Part shown: in pieces, positions 1 through 8,649 of the stretch
Layout of the letters: the number at the start of each line of letters is the position of its first letter
How positions within the stretch are numbered: position 1 is the stretch's first letter
Source of the DNA: an uncultured Oscillibacter sp.
Lineage (GTDB): Bacteria; Bacillota_A; Clostridia; Oscillospirales; Oscillospiraceae
DNA length: 16,574 nt
Direction: 5' to 3'
Assembly: GCA_948902155.1 (NCBI GenBank)
Contig: CAQVQZ010000023.1
Coordinates: forward strand, 1 to 16,574
The notes under the pieces: generated by a model
Databases searched by the model: none
Seen by the model: the letters and a program-made list of their open reading frames with translations, nothing else
Told to the model about the DNA's origin: nothing
Translations under genes and position numbers: made by a program

Positions 1-130
1 AGGGGCGGTAGATGAACATGCCCTTGACGGAGGTGTAGTCGATGAGCTCCGCCTTTTTACAGACGTCCGTATACCATTGGGCGAAGTCCTCGTCCCGGGC
101 GGTGATGGCGTCCACCTGTCTCTTGTCCAT
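1..130 (-). CDS. proS: Prolyl-tRNA synthetase, N-terminal fragment (cut by window edge)
   Basis: Only the first 43 codons are inside the window; the gene continues beyond base 1. The translated start ([20 protein letters not shown], then a [21 protein letters not shown] stretch ending MFIYRP) matches the N-terminus of the shorter, archaeal/eukaryotic-type class II ProS found in many clostridia, which has a conserved 'DF..WY.DV..KA.L.DY..V.G' pattern. The enzyme charges tRNA-Pro with proline in the cytoplasm. The start is ATG at 128-130, with AAAGGA about 9 bases upstream. A near-perfect sigma-A promoter lies 48-76 bases upstream, leaving a leader of only about 40 nt, too short for the T-box often found before aminoacyl-tRNA synthetase genes. 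Family assignment rests on 43 residues, but the match is distinctive. Confidence 0.85.
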   Translation of the reverse strand, partial: MDKRQVDAITARDEDFAQWYTDVCKKAELIDYTSVKGMFIYRP

Positions 131-177
131 AGCTTTCAATTCCTTTCCCAAATAAGTGATGTTCTTATAACCTCCTT

Positions 178-206
178 ATTTTATCCAGCGGACCCGGTTT
201 TGTCAA
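178..206 (-). promoter_or_regulatory. Sigma-A promoter of proS
   Basis: On the minus strand TTGACA (201-206) is followed by a 17-base spacer and TAAAAT (178-183). This is a 6/6 -35 box and a 5/6 -10 box. It points at the prolyl-tRNA synthetase start at 130 and predicts transcription from about base 171. Confidence 0.85.
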
Positions 207-210
207 CTAT

Positions 211-345
211 TTCGGGCGGCATTTGCAGCGCAAATGCCGAAGGGGTCGCTCCATAATTGTCCGTCTCCCGAACATCCCGCCCATGCAGGGGCGGCTGCCA
301 GCCGCCCGCTCCTTTGCAAGTGCGGGGAGCCGAACCGGCTGGCTT
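211..345. repeat. GC-rich intergenic stretch with two perfect hairpins
   Basis: The 342-base gap between divergent proS and the VanY-type gene contains two perfect short hairpins. One is a 10 bp stem with a 3-nt loop (217-226 / 230-239, arm CGGCATTTGC). The other is an 8 bp stem with a 3-nt loop (289-296 / 300-307, arm GGGCGGCT). Neither has a T-tract, so they are not simple terminators. They resemble the GC-rich interspersed hairpin repeats common in Oscillospiraceae intergenic DNA; membership of a named repeat family is inferred. No convincing small ORF was seen here. Confidence 0.5.
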
Positions 346-393
346 TCCCGGCGGGCGGTTTCGAAAATTTTTCGCCCCGTTCACAAAAACCAC

Positions 394-422
394 TTGTTTT
401 TGGGGAAGGAAAGGCGTATGAT
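394..422 (+). promoter_or_regulatory. Possible promoter of the VanY-type gene
   Basis: TTGTTT (394-399), a 17-base spacer and TATGAT (417-422) lie about 50 bases upstream of the start at 473. The -10 box matches 5/6 but the -35 only 3/6, so this is a moderate call. Confidence 0.45.
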
Positions 423-472
423 GAAAAAAACAGGCCACAAGATATAGTGGGGATGGAAAGGAACGGCAACAA

Positions 473-1411
473 ATGAAATGGACGAAACGGACAGCGGCGC
501 TGTTGATGGCGCTGCTGCTGTTGGGTACGATCGCACAGGCGCGGGACGTCGCCAAGGCGGCGCCCGGGTCGAGGAGCACGACGGCCATCATCCGGGCGGA
601 CGAAGAGAAGGACGAGAAAATGCCGGTTCTGCCGGTTTTGCCGGAGGCGCCGGTCCAAGAGGGACCGCCGGTGATGACGGTGGACCTCCAGGCGGAGAAA
701 ACCGATCTGTCCGCGACGGAGCGGAAACAGGCGGAGCGTCCTGCGGCCCAGGAGGGGCCCTCCTTCCCCGACGCGGAGGACTGGCAGATTCTGCTGGTGA
801 ACCCCTGGAACGAGATTCCCGAGGACTACGAGGTGCCCCTGAAGGCCCTGGCCGACGGGCAGAAGGTGGACGAGCGGGCCTATGACAGCCTCAACGCCAT
901 GCTCCAAGCCTGCCGGGACGACGGGCTGCAGCCAAAAATCTGCTCCGCTTACCGGACCATGTCCAAGCAGACCTATCTCTACAACAACAAGATCGCCCGC
1001 CTGCGGAACGCGGGCTACAGCAAAAAGGCCGCCATCGCGGAGGCCGGGCGCTGGGTGGCCCGGCCCGGCACCAGCGAGCATCAGCTGGGGCTGGCGCTGG
1101 ACATCGTGTCCACCTCCTATCAGGGCCTGACCAAGAAGCAGGAGAAGACCGCCGAGCAGAAGTGGCTCATGGAGCACTGCTGGGAGTACGGGTTTATCCT
1201 CCGCTACCCTAATGAGAAGAGCGAGATCACCGGCATCGGCTACGAGCCCTGGCATTACCGCTATGTGGGCGTGGACGTGGCCCTGGACATCCGGGACAGC
1301 GGGCTGTGCCTGGAAGAGTACTTACTCCTGCGGGAGGAAGCCAAAGCGGCAAAGGAAGCCCCGGCGGAGAAAACGCCGAATCCCTGGCCCGGCTGGGAAA
1401 ACTGGGTCTGA
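473..1411 (+). CDS. Secreted VanY-type D-alanyl-D-alanine carboxypeptidase (M15B)
   Basis: A 312-residue exported zinc peptidase predicted to trim the terminal D-Ala from peptidoglycan stem peptides outside the membrane. Residues 1-24 are a signal peptide (KWTKR, then a leucine/alanine-rich core ending near AQA). Residues 25-100 are a low-complexity, charged and proline-rich linker. The catalytic domain spans about 101-285. It carries SAYRT (158-162), the zinc motif SEHQLGLALD (H203 and D210 as ligands) and EPWHYRYVG (E258 as likely catalytic base, H261 as third ligand). All key M15B residues are present, so it should be active. The ATG at 473 has GGAAAGGA ending 10 bases upstream; an ATG at 478 opens a different frame and is not used. 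No vanR/S/H/A/X genes are nearby, so it is a housekeeping wall enzyme rather than a glycopeptide-resistance cassette. A strong terminator follows at 1459, making it monocistronic. Confidence 0.9.
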   Translation: MKWTKRTAALLMALLLLGTIAQARDVAKAAPGSRSTTAIIRADEEKDEKMPVLPVLPEAPVQEGPPVMTVDLQAEKTDLSATERKQAERPAAQEGPSFPDAEDWQILLVNPWNEIPEDYEVPLKALADGQKVDERAYDSLNAMLQACRDDGLQPKICSAYRTMSKQTYLYNNKIARLRNAGYSKKAAIAEAGRWVARPGTSEHQLGLALDIVSTSYQGLTKKQEKTAEQKWLMEHCWEYGFILRYPNEKSEITGIGYEPWHYRYVGVDVALDIRDSGLCLEEYLLLREEAKAAKEAPAEKTPNPWPGWENWV

Positions 1412-1458
1412 GGGAACCGGAGGCCCCGCCGTTGGGAGCGGTGGGTCTGAGAAACGGA

Positions 1459-1487
1459 CGGAGACGGCGGAAGCCGTCTCCGTTTTT
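1459..1487 (+). terminator. Intrinsic terminator after the VanY-type gene
   Basis: A perfect 10 bp stem (1459-1468 / 1473-1482, arm CGGAGACGGC) with a GGAA loop is followed by TTTTT (1483-1487), 47 bases after the stop codon. Confidence 0.93.
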
Positions 1488-1607
1488 GCGTTGCCTGAGC
1501 CTGTTGAAAACGGCGGTTCGGCGGTTTTCCGGCGGGCTTTTGGGCGCTCTTGTCCAAGGTGACGTGGATTTTCCAGTAAAATGTCCCGAAGAATGTGGAT
1601 TTTTCCG

Positions 1608-1636
1608 TTGAAATGGGACGCGGAGTGGCTTATAAT
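1608..1636 (+). promoter_or_regulatory. Sigma-A promoter of typA
   Basis: TTGAAA (1608-1613), a 17-base spacer and a consensus TATAAT (1631-1636) predict transcription from about base 1643. The leader of about 67 nt contains a 7 bp hairpin (1670-1676 / 1680-1686, arm AAGCGGG, loop GAA) that ends 7 bases before the AGGAG ribosome binding site (1693-1697). An imperfect tandem copy of GTGGATTTTTCC (1564-1574 and 1595-1606, 31 bp apart) lies just upstream of the -35 box. Confidence 0.88.
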
Positions 1637-1709
1637 AAGAAACCGTGAAATTTTGTCTTTTTATCTTAAAAGCGGGGAACCCGCTTCTTAAAAGGAGTCT
1701 GTGGATTGT

Positions 1710-3533
<1,824 letters not shown>

Positions 3534-3534
3534 A

Positions 3535-3586
3535 TCGGCCTTGCGGCCGAGGGATGGGAATTGCCCCCCGAAAGGGGGGCTTTTTT
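3535..3586 (+). terminator. typA terminator
   Basis: A small hairpin right after the stop codon (3535-3540 / 3545-3550) precedes a strong intrinsic terminator: a 7 bp stem of GCCCCCC and GGGGGGC (3563-3569 / 3574-3580), a GAAA loop and TTTTTT (3581-3586). Confidence 0.93.
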
Positions 3587-3904
3587 CGCCCTTCATCAAG
3601 GGCAGGAGGATTCAGCCATGAAGATGGCTGGTCCTTTGCACCCCCCATTTTCTCTTTTTCTGAGCGCAGAAAAAGAGAAAACGGGCCGTGCTCGGTCCAA
3701 AAGAGAAAAAGACGGTTGGTTCAAACGGGGGTTACGAGAGACGTGGGGCGCGGAATAGCAGGGATTTAGATAGGAAGGTTTGTACCCGCGGCGTGGTGCA
3801 ACGGGGGTGGGTGCTTGTCGAATTGACTATCCTCTCTTTCCGCTGGCGCTGCCCTTATTCAAAATCGTGGCGGGGTGAAGGTTTTTCTGCTGCTAATACA
3901 AATA
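3587..3904. other. Gene-free convergent spacer with a 15 bp perfect hairpin
   Basis: No convincing gene lies between the terminators of typA and the minus-strand uronate operon. The visible structure is a perfect 15 bp inverted repeat of pyrimidine-rich TTTTCTCTTTTTCTG (3648-3662) and its complement (3667-3681) around AGCG. A partial second copy of the purine arm (AAAAGAGAAAAAGA) lies near 3699-3712. The remaining bases to about 3890 show no promoter, RNA gene or protein similarity that I can recognise. The open frames across it lack ribosome binding sites and run into the antisense of the next gene. Confidence 0.5.
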
Positions 3905-3908
3905 ATAC

Positions 3909-3941
3909 AAAACGACCGCCGGCAGATTTCTCTGTCGGCGG
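3909..3941 (-). terminator. Terminator of the TRAP-uxuA-kdgF operon
   Basis: Read on the minus strand, an 11 bp stem with one mismatch (3931-3941 / 3916-3926, arm CCGCCGACAGA) and a GAAA loop is followed by CGTTTTG. It lies about 40 bases past the kdgF stop codon and ends the operon. Confidence 0.85.
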
Positions 3942-3979
3942 CCGCATTCTTATCACAGACTCACGGAGCGCTCCCCGCT

Positions 3980-4336
3980 TCACTCCCCATCCGGCAGGAA
4001 GTCCTCCCGCATGGGATTGAAGATATCCAGCAGCACCCCTTCTTCCAGGCACGTACACCCGTGAAGAACGCCGTCCGTTTTCAGCATGGTATCCCCCGGA
4101 CCCACCTCATGGCTCTCCCCGTCGATGGTGAAGGAGAACCGCCCGCTGACCACATAGGTGATCTGCGTATGAGGGTGGCTGTGGAGTGTGCCCACGGCCC
4201 CCTGCTGAAAGCGGTTTTCCACGCACATCAGCTGGCCGTTAAAGGCCAGCACGCGGCGGACGACGCCGGGAGCCGCCTCCTGGGGCAGGGCGTCCCTGTG
4301 GAACACCCAGCGCTGATTCTGCTCGGTAAAGTTCAT
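3980..4336 (-). CDS. kdgF: KdgF-type cupin, unsaturated uronate-processing protein
   Basis: A 118-residue single-domain cupin. KdgF proteins catalyse the ring-opening or linearisation of 4,5-unsaturated monouronates released from pectin or alginate, giving a linear ketouronate that feeds 2-keto-3-deoxygluconate formation. The barrel shows the cupin motif LHSHPHTQ (51-58; H52, H54 and Q58 are likely metal ligands) with H92 as the distal ligand. The C-terminal DIFNPMRED (104-112) places D104, F106 and R110 with the spacing of the residues reported as catalytic in characterised KdgF. It is the last gene of the operon, 21 bases after uxuA, with AAAGAGGT 4 bases from the start. The uronate context supports KdgF over a generic cupin, but small cupins are functionally diverse, so the exact substrate is inferred. 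Confidence 0.8.
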   Translation of the reverse strand: MNFTEQNQRWVFHRDALPQEAAPGVVRRVLAFNGQLMCVENRFQQGAVGTLHSHPHTQITYVVSGRFSFTIDGESHEVGPGDTMLKTDGVLHGCTCLEEGVLLDIFNPMREDFLPDGE

Positions 4337-4357
4337 ACGGACCTCTTTTCCGCTTTT

Positions 4358-5443
4358 TCAAATCTTCCCGGCTTCCCGCTCCAGCATGTCCCAGCAGCCC
4401 CACATATACATGATGCCAAGGGCCCGGTCATAGAGGCCATAGCCGGGGCGCACCGTGCCGGGGCCTTCGCCCCACAGGTGGCGGCCATGGTCGGGCCGGA
4501 TATAGCCGTCGAAGCCGCAGTCATGATACGCCCGCATGATCTCCAGAATGCCGGTGTCGCCGTCGCAGTCCCGGTGGCTGGCCTCGGAGAAGTCGCCGTT
4601 GGGCAGGTGCCTGACGTTGCGGATGTGGGCAAAGGCGATGCGGTCACAGCAGGAACGGATGATGTCGGGCACGTCGTTGGCCTTGTTGGCCCCCAGGGAG
4701 CCGGAGCAGAGGCACAGGCAGTTGTGGGGGTCGTCCACCATCTTCAGGAAGCGGTGGATGGATTCCTTGTCCACCAGCAGCCGGGGGATGCCGAAGATGT
4801 CCCACGGGGGGTCGTCCATGTGGATGGCCATCTTGATGCCCGTCTCTTTGCAGGTGGGCATGAGGGCCTCCAGGAAGTATTGCAGGTTCTCCCAGAGCTT
4901 TTCCTTGGTGACGGGCTTATATTTCTCGAAGAGCTCATCCAGCTTCGCCATCCGCTCCGGCTCCCAGCCGGGGAAGGTCATGTGGTACTTCTCCGTGAAG
5001 CCCATCACATAGTCCGCCATGGCCTTGTAATCCTGCTGGATTTTGTTCTTCTCGTAGTACAGCGCGGTGGAGCCGTCGCCTACGGGATGGAACAGGTTCG
5101 TGCGGGTCCAGTCGAAGATGGGCATGAAGTTGTACGTGACCACCTTCACGCCGAAGGGCGCCAGGTTCCGCAGGGTCTGCTTGTAGTTCTCGATATACTG
5201 GTCCCGGGTGGGCAGGCCGATCTTGATGTCGTCGTGGACGTTGACGGACTCCACCACGTCCATGTTGAAGCCGTAAGCGTCCAGCTGCTTCTTCACGGCG
5301 GCGATCTCGTCGGGCTGCCAGATCTCGCCGGGCATTTTGTCGTGGAGGGCCCAGACGATGCCGGTCACGCCGGGAATCTGCTTGATGTCGGAGAGGCTGA
5401 TCTGATCGTTGCCCTCGCCGTACCAACGGAATGTCATTTGCAT
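4358..5443 (-). CDS. uxuA: Mannonate dehydratase
   Basis: A 361-residue TIM-barrel enzyme that dehydrates D-mannonate to 2-keto-3-deoxy-D-gluconate in the cytoplasm, a step of glucuronate breakdown. The start MQMTFRWYGEGND is typical of UxuA. Expected metal-ligand motifs occur in order: AIHMDDPPW (H208), LCLCSGSLG (C246), AHIRNVRH (H273) and RPDHGRHLWGE (D318). Length and motifs are complete. The ATG at 5443 has AAAGGAG 10 bases upstream; the second in-frame ATG two codons later is less well spaced. The gene lies 25 bases after dctM and ahead of kdgF, inside the TRAP operon. UxuB, UxaC, KdgK and Eda are absent from the window, so the rest of the pathway must be elsewhere in the genome. Confidence 0.95.
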   Translation of the reverse strand: MQMTFRWYGEGNDQISLSDIKQIPGVTGIVWALHDKMPGEIWQPDEIAAVKKQLDAYGFNMDVVESVNVHDDIKIGLPTRDQYIENYKQTLRNLAPFGVKVVTYNFMPIFDWTRTNLFHPVGDGSTALYYEKNKIQQDYKAMADYVMGFTEKYHMTFPGWEPERMAKLDELFEKYKPVTKEKLWENLQYFLEALMPTCKETGIKMAIHMDDPPWDIFGIPRLLVDKESIHRFLKMVDDPHNCLCLCSGSLGANKANDVPDIIRSCCDRIAFAHIRNVRHLPNGDFSEASHRDCDGDTGILEIMRAYHDCGFDGYIRPDHGRHLWGEGPGTVRPGYGLYDRALGIMYMWGCWDMLEREAGKI

Positions 5444-5468
5444 AGCCGTATCACTCCTTTGTCAATTC

Positions 5469-6785
5469 TCAGCCCAGCTGGGGAATATAGCCGCCGAACA
5501 GCTTGGGGACGATCAGGCTCACGTCCGGCCAGAAGGAGACCAGCAGCAGCGTGATAATCATGCAGAGGTAGAAGGGCAGGGTGGCCTTGACCACCTTTTC
5601 CATGGGCCGCTTCGCCACGGCGGAGCCGATGAACAGCACCGCGCCCACAGGCGGCGTCAGCAGGCCGATGCCGCAGTTCAGGACCACCATGATGCCGAAC
5701 TGGATGGGGTCCAGGCCGCAATACTGGGTGGCGACCGGCAGCAGGATGGGGGTGGCGATGAGGATGATGGGGGCCATGTCCATAATCATGCCCAGAATCA
5801 GCAGAATGACGTTCAGCAGGATGATGAGGATATAGCGGTTGTCCGTCAGGCTGACGATGGCCTGAGCCGCCAGGTCGGGCACGTGGAGCTTGGTGAGGCA
5901 GTCGCCGAAGACGGCGGAGGTGGCGATCAGAATCAGCACGATCGCCAGGGTGCCCACGCACTCGTCCAGGGCCTTCCAGACGCCCTTCCAGTCCACGCCT
6001 TTGTAGACGAAGACGGAGACGATCAGGGAGTAAATAACGGCGATGGCGGCGGACTCCGTGGCGGTGAACCACCCGGCCACAACGCCGATGACCACGATGA
6101 CGATGGCCAGCAGCGCCCAGATGGAAACGCCCAGCTGCCGGATGAAGTTGCCGAAGTGGAAGCGCTCGCCCTTGGGGTAGTTGCGCTTGACGGAGATGAT
6201 ATAGGACCCGATCATCAGGGACAAAGCCAGCAGCGCGCCGGGGAGGTAGCCCGCCAGGAACAGGGAGCCCACGGAGATGCCTCCGGCGGTGGTGGCGTAA
6301 ATGACCATGTTGTGGCTGGGGGGCACCAGCAGGCCCTCGCAGGAGGACGTGATGGTGACGGCGGTGGAGAAGTCGGCGTCATAGCCCTGGTCCACCATCA
6401 TGGGAATCATGATGGAGCCGATGGAGGCCGTGTCCGCGGAGGCGGAGCCGGAGATGCCGCCGAAGAAGTAGGAGGCCACGATGTTCACCATGGCAAGGCC
6501 ACCCCGCATCCACCCGACGCAGGCGTTGGCCAGGGCGATGAGCTTGTCGGAGATGCCGCCCTTGCCCATCAGCACGCCCATGGTGATGAAGAAGGGCACG
6601 GCCATCAGGGAGAAGGAGCTGATGCCCTTCACCATCAGGCGGCAGACGGCGTTCAGGCTGTTGCCCATGGACAACAGACAAAACACGGAGCTCAGGCCCA
6701 CCGCATAGGCGATGGGGAAGCGCAGGAGAATCATAATCGCGAAAGAACCCAGCAGGACCGCGATCGCCAGCGTATTGACATCCAT
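5469..6785 (-). CDS. dctM: TRAP transporter large permease subunit
   Basis: A 438-residue polytopic membrane protein of the DctM family, the ion-coupled channel subunit of a tripartite ATP-independent periplasmic-type transporter. About 11-12 hydrophobic segments run from AVLLGSFAIMILL at the N-terminus to a final segment near LLLVSFWPDVSLI. Family hallmarks include FFGGISGSASADTASIGSIMIP and a second related repeat near GIGLLTPPVGAVLFIGSAVA. It starts with an ATG that shares one base with the dctQ stop (TAATG), so the two are translationally coupled; an AGGAGG lies in the end of dctQ. With the lipoprotein DctP and the small subunit DctQ it would import an organic acid, by context a hexuronate, mannonate or similar sugar acid. 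Confidence 0.95.
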   Translation of the reverse strand: MDVNTLAIAVLLGSFAIMILLRFPIAYAVGLSSVFCLLSMGNSLNAVCRLMVKGISSFSLMAVPFFITMGVLMGKGGISDKLIALANACVGWMRGGLAMVNIVASYFFGGISGSASADTASIGSIMIPMMVDQGYDADFSTAVTITSSCEGLLVPPSHNMVIYATTAGGISVGSLFLAGYLPGALLALSLMIGSYIISVKRNYPKGERFHFGNFIRQLGVSIWALLAIVIVVIGVVAGWFTATESAAIAVIYSLIVSVFVYKGVDWKGVWKALDECVGTLAIVLILIATSAVFGDCLTKLHVPDLAAQAIVSLTDNRYILIILLNVILLILGMIMDMAPIILIATPILLPVATQYCGLDPIQFGIMVVLNCGIGLLTPPVGAVLFIGSAVAKRPMEKVVKATLPFYLCMIITLLLVSFWPDVSLIVPKLFGGYIPQLG

Positions 6786-7354
6786 TAAGACTGCGCCTCC
6801 TCTTCTTTGATATAGAACGCCTTGATGTGGTTATAGAGCGCCTCGATTTCGAACACGATCATGGCGACGCCCGCCAGGGGCACCGGGAAGTACATCCAGA
6901 ACCGGCTCAGCCAGGGAATGGACTCGTAGAAGCCCTTGCCGCCCAGGGTGGTGGCGTATTTCCAGCCCTCCACCACCATGATCACGCCCAGGACCATGAC
7001 GGCCACGTCGGCCAGGACGTCCAGGGCCTTGACCACCTTTTTCGGCAGGTAGGTGTCCAGGGCGGTCATGCGGATGTGAGCCCCGGTGCGGATAGCCAGG
7101 GCGGCAGACAGCACGGCCATGTAGCTCATGCAGGTCAGCACCACCTGCTCCGTCCACGCGGGGTCCTTGATGGCGGACAGGAAGCTCAGAAACGCGTAGT
7201 TTCTGGACCACTGCTGGCAGAACCGGCCCAGCACCGCGTAAGAGGCAATGAGAATGTCGGCGATGAGCAGGATTTTGCACAGGAACATCACGATCTTATA
7301 GGTCGCGTCGTAAGCGGGCCGAATCTTATCCAGGGTCGTGAAGATTTTCGGCAT
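6785..7354 (-). CDS. dctQ: TRAP transporter small permease subunit
   Basis: A 189-residue four-helix membrane protein of the DctQ family. Hydrophobic segments lie at about 19-43, 70-89, 111-130 and 152-172. The family pattern is visible around PAWTEQVVLTCMSYMAVL followed by ALAIRTGAHIRM. DctQ partners DctM and docks the substrate-loaded binding protein. The ATG follows GAGGG by 6 bases. It lies 95 bases downstream of dctP, the gap being filled by a terminator-like hairpin, and overlaps dctM by one base. Confidence 0.93.
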   Translation of the reverse strand: MPKIFTTLDKIRPAYDATYKIVMFLCKILLIADILIASYAVLGRFCQQWSRNYAFLSFLSAIKDPAWTEQVVLTCMSYMAVLSAALAIRTGAHIRMTALDTYLPKKVVKALDVLADVAVMVLGVIMVVEGWKYATTLGGKGFYESIPWLSRFWMYFPVPLAGVAMIVFEIEALYNHIKAFYIKEEEAQS

Positions 7355-7386
7355 GGGATTCCCTCACTTTCTCTTAAAATGGACCG

Positions 7387-7425
7387 AAAAAGCGGGGGGC
7401 ACGGGGATGATCCCGTGTCCCCCGC
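7387..7425 (-). terminator. Attenuator-like hairpin between dctP and dctQ
   Basis: On the minus strand, a 14 bp stem with one mismatch (arms 7412-7425 and 7392-7405) and a short loop is followed by TTTTT (7387-7391). It sits just after the dctP stop codon and before the dctQ ribosome binding site. It has all parts of an intrinsic terminator, yet lies inside the operon. The likely effect is partial termination and 3'-end protection, giving more binding protein than permease. Confidence 0.85.
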
Positions 7426-7449
7426 GTAACGGATGAATTGGACGCTGGT

Positions 7450-8529
7450 TTACTTCATGTCCAGAATCTGCTGATACAGCTCGGGAGCCTTGTTGATGGC
7501 CTCCTGGATAGCGGGAGCGCTGGAGCAGGCGTCCTGCCAGGGCTTCTTGTCGGGCACGTCGACGACGTTGCAGCCCTCGTCCTTCAGCTGCTGGAGGACC
7601 TCGTCCTCAGCGGACTGAGACAGGTTCTGGTTGAACGCCTGGACATCCTTGCCGGCTTCCATGATAACGGCCTGCTGGGCGGGGGTGAGCTTGGCCCAGG
7701 CGGTGTCGGTGATGACGCACTGGATAGCGCCCAGGGTGTGGCCGTCCAGGATGAGGTTGTTGGCAACCTCGGGGAAGGCGTTGGACTTGTAGTTGGCGAT
7801 GGGCTGCTCGGCGGCGTCGCACACGCCGGTGTTCAGGGCGGAGTACAGCTCACCGAAGGAGACCACCGTGGGAGAGCCGCCCAGGCCCTCCACCATGCCG
7901 TTCATGATGGGGTCGTTGGACACGCGGATCTTCAGGCCGTTCAGGTCCTCGATGCCGTTGATGGGCTTGTTGGCGAAGAAGTGACGGAAGCCCTCCTCGC
8001 CGTAGAAGATGCCGCGCAGGGGCAGGCCGATCTCCTGGGGCTCGTTGAGGAACTCAGCGGCCAGGTCGCTGTTGGCGAACTTCCACCAGTGGTCGCGGCT
8101 CTCGAAGGTGAAGGGCAGGGACAGCAGCACGGACTTCTCCGCGCCGTAGCTGGTCAGGGCGAAAGCGGAGATACGGCTCATGTCGATGGAGTCGTCGCCG
8201 CCGACGATGGCGTCCAGAACGTCGTTCTCAGAACCCAGCACGCCGCTGTCGCGGACGTCGATGGTGATGGAGCCGCCGGACTTCTCTTCCACCAGGCGCT
8301 TGAACTCGCTGGCGGTCTGGCCGACGATGGTGTCCAGGGGGTTGACCTCGGCGTAAACCAGGGTCACCTTGGGGTCGTTGGCGACGCTGCTGGTGTCGGC
8401 GGGAGCCGCGTCACCGGAGCTGCCGGAACCAGCGGGGGCGGAATCGCCGGAGCCGCCGGAATTGCCGCCGCAGGCGGCCAGGCTCATAATCATGAGCGCG
8501 GCAAGAAGAACAGACAAAAACTTTTTCAT
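7450..8529 (-). CDS. dctP: TRAP transporter substrate-binding lipoprotein (uronate-type context)
   Basis: A 359-residue extracytoplasmic binding protein that captures the acid substrate for DctQM. Residues 1-20 form a lipoprotein signal ending in the lipobox SLAAC (lipidated C20). A Gly/Ser/Ala/Pro-rich tether (21-50) precedes the DctP fold from DPKVTLVYAEVNP. The family's substrate-carboxylate arginine is expected at R202 in LKIRVSNDP, and the region CDAAEQPIANY (237-247) replaces the ENNWPSY-type pocket of the second DctP in this window, suggesting different ligand contacts. The chosen start is MKKF at 8529: GGAGGA stands 7 bases upstream and the signal peptide begins there. The open frame extends 34 codons further upstream, but that part runs through the leader hairpins and has no signal character. 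It is the first gene of the operon and should be the most abundant product. Confidence 0.94.
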   Translation of the reverse strand: MKKFLSVLLAALMIMSLAACGGNSGGSGDSAPAGSGSSGDAAPADTSSVANDPKVTLVYAEVNPLDTIVGQTASEFKRLVEEKSGGSITIDVRDSGVLGSENDVLDAIVGGDDSIDMSRISAFALTSYGAEKSVLLSLPFTFESRDHWWKFANSDLAAEFLNEPQEIGLPLRGIFYGEEGFRHFFANKPINGIEDLNGLKIRVSNDPIMNGMVEGLGGSPTVVSFGELYSALNTGVCDAAEQPIANYKSNAFPEVANNLILDGHTLGAIQCVITDTAWAKLTPAQQAVIMEAGKDVQAFNQNLSQSAEDEVLQQLKDEGCNVVDVPDKKPWQDACSSAPAIQEAINKAPELYQQILDMK

Positions 8530-8550
8530 ACACATTTCCTCCAATTTGAT

Positions 8551-8587
8551 ACAGCACGCTGCTGTTTGATGAGGCGGCGCAGCCGCC
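8551..8587 (-). promoter_or_regulatory. Two hairpins in the dctP leader
   Basis: The predicted 5' leader holds two perfect 6 bp, 3-nt-loop hairpins: GGCGGC/GCCGCC (8582-8587 / 8573-8578), starting a few bases after the predicted transcript start, and ACAGCA/TGCTGT (8560-8565 / 8551-8556), just before the ribosome binding site. A hairpin at the very 5' end commonly stabilises mRNA; that role is inferred. Confidence 0.5.
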
Positions 8588-8599
8588 GCTGTCTTTATT

Positions 8600-8629
8600 A
8601 TTGTAACGAATCGCAAAAATAATTGCCAC
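8600..8629 (-). promoter_or_regulatory. Probable promoter of the TRAP-uxuA-kdgF operon
   Basis: On the minus strand GTGGCA (8624-8629, 4/6), an 18-base spacer and TACAAT (8600-8605, 5/6). The weak -35 box fits a promoter that needs an activator. Predicted start is near 8593, giving a leader of about 64 nt. Confidence 0.6.
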
Positions 8630-8649
8630 AACCTTCAAAATATATGCTA

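Noticed and set aside
131..172. T-box riboswitch before proS
   Set aside because: The promoter leaves a leader of only about 40 nt and no specifier-loop, T-box bulge or terminator is present.
473..1411. Part of a vancomycin-resistance cluster
   Set aside because: The VanY-type enzyme stands alone with its own terminator; no vanH, vanA/B, vanX or VanRS pair is nearby.
1701..1709. GTG start for typA three codons earlier
   Set aside because: Only 3 bases separate it from AGGAG, and the family starts close to LRNIAIIAHVDHGK; the ATG at 1710 fits better.
8530..8631. 34-codon N-terminal extension of the transporter DctP
   Set aside because: It would start upstream of the predicted transcript start and run through the leader hairpins. 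The lipoprotein signal and GGAGGA both point to the ATG at 8527-8529.
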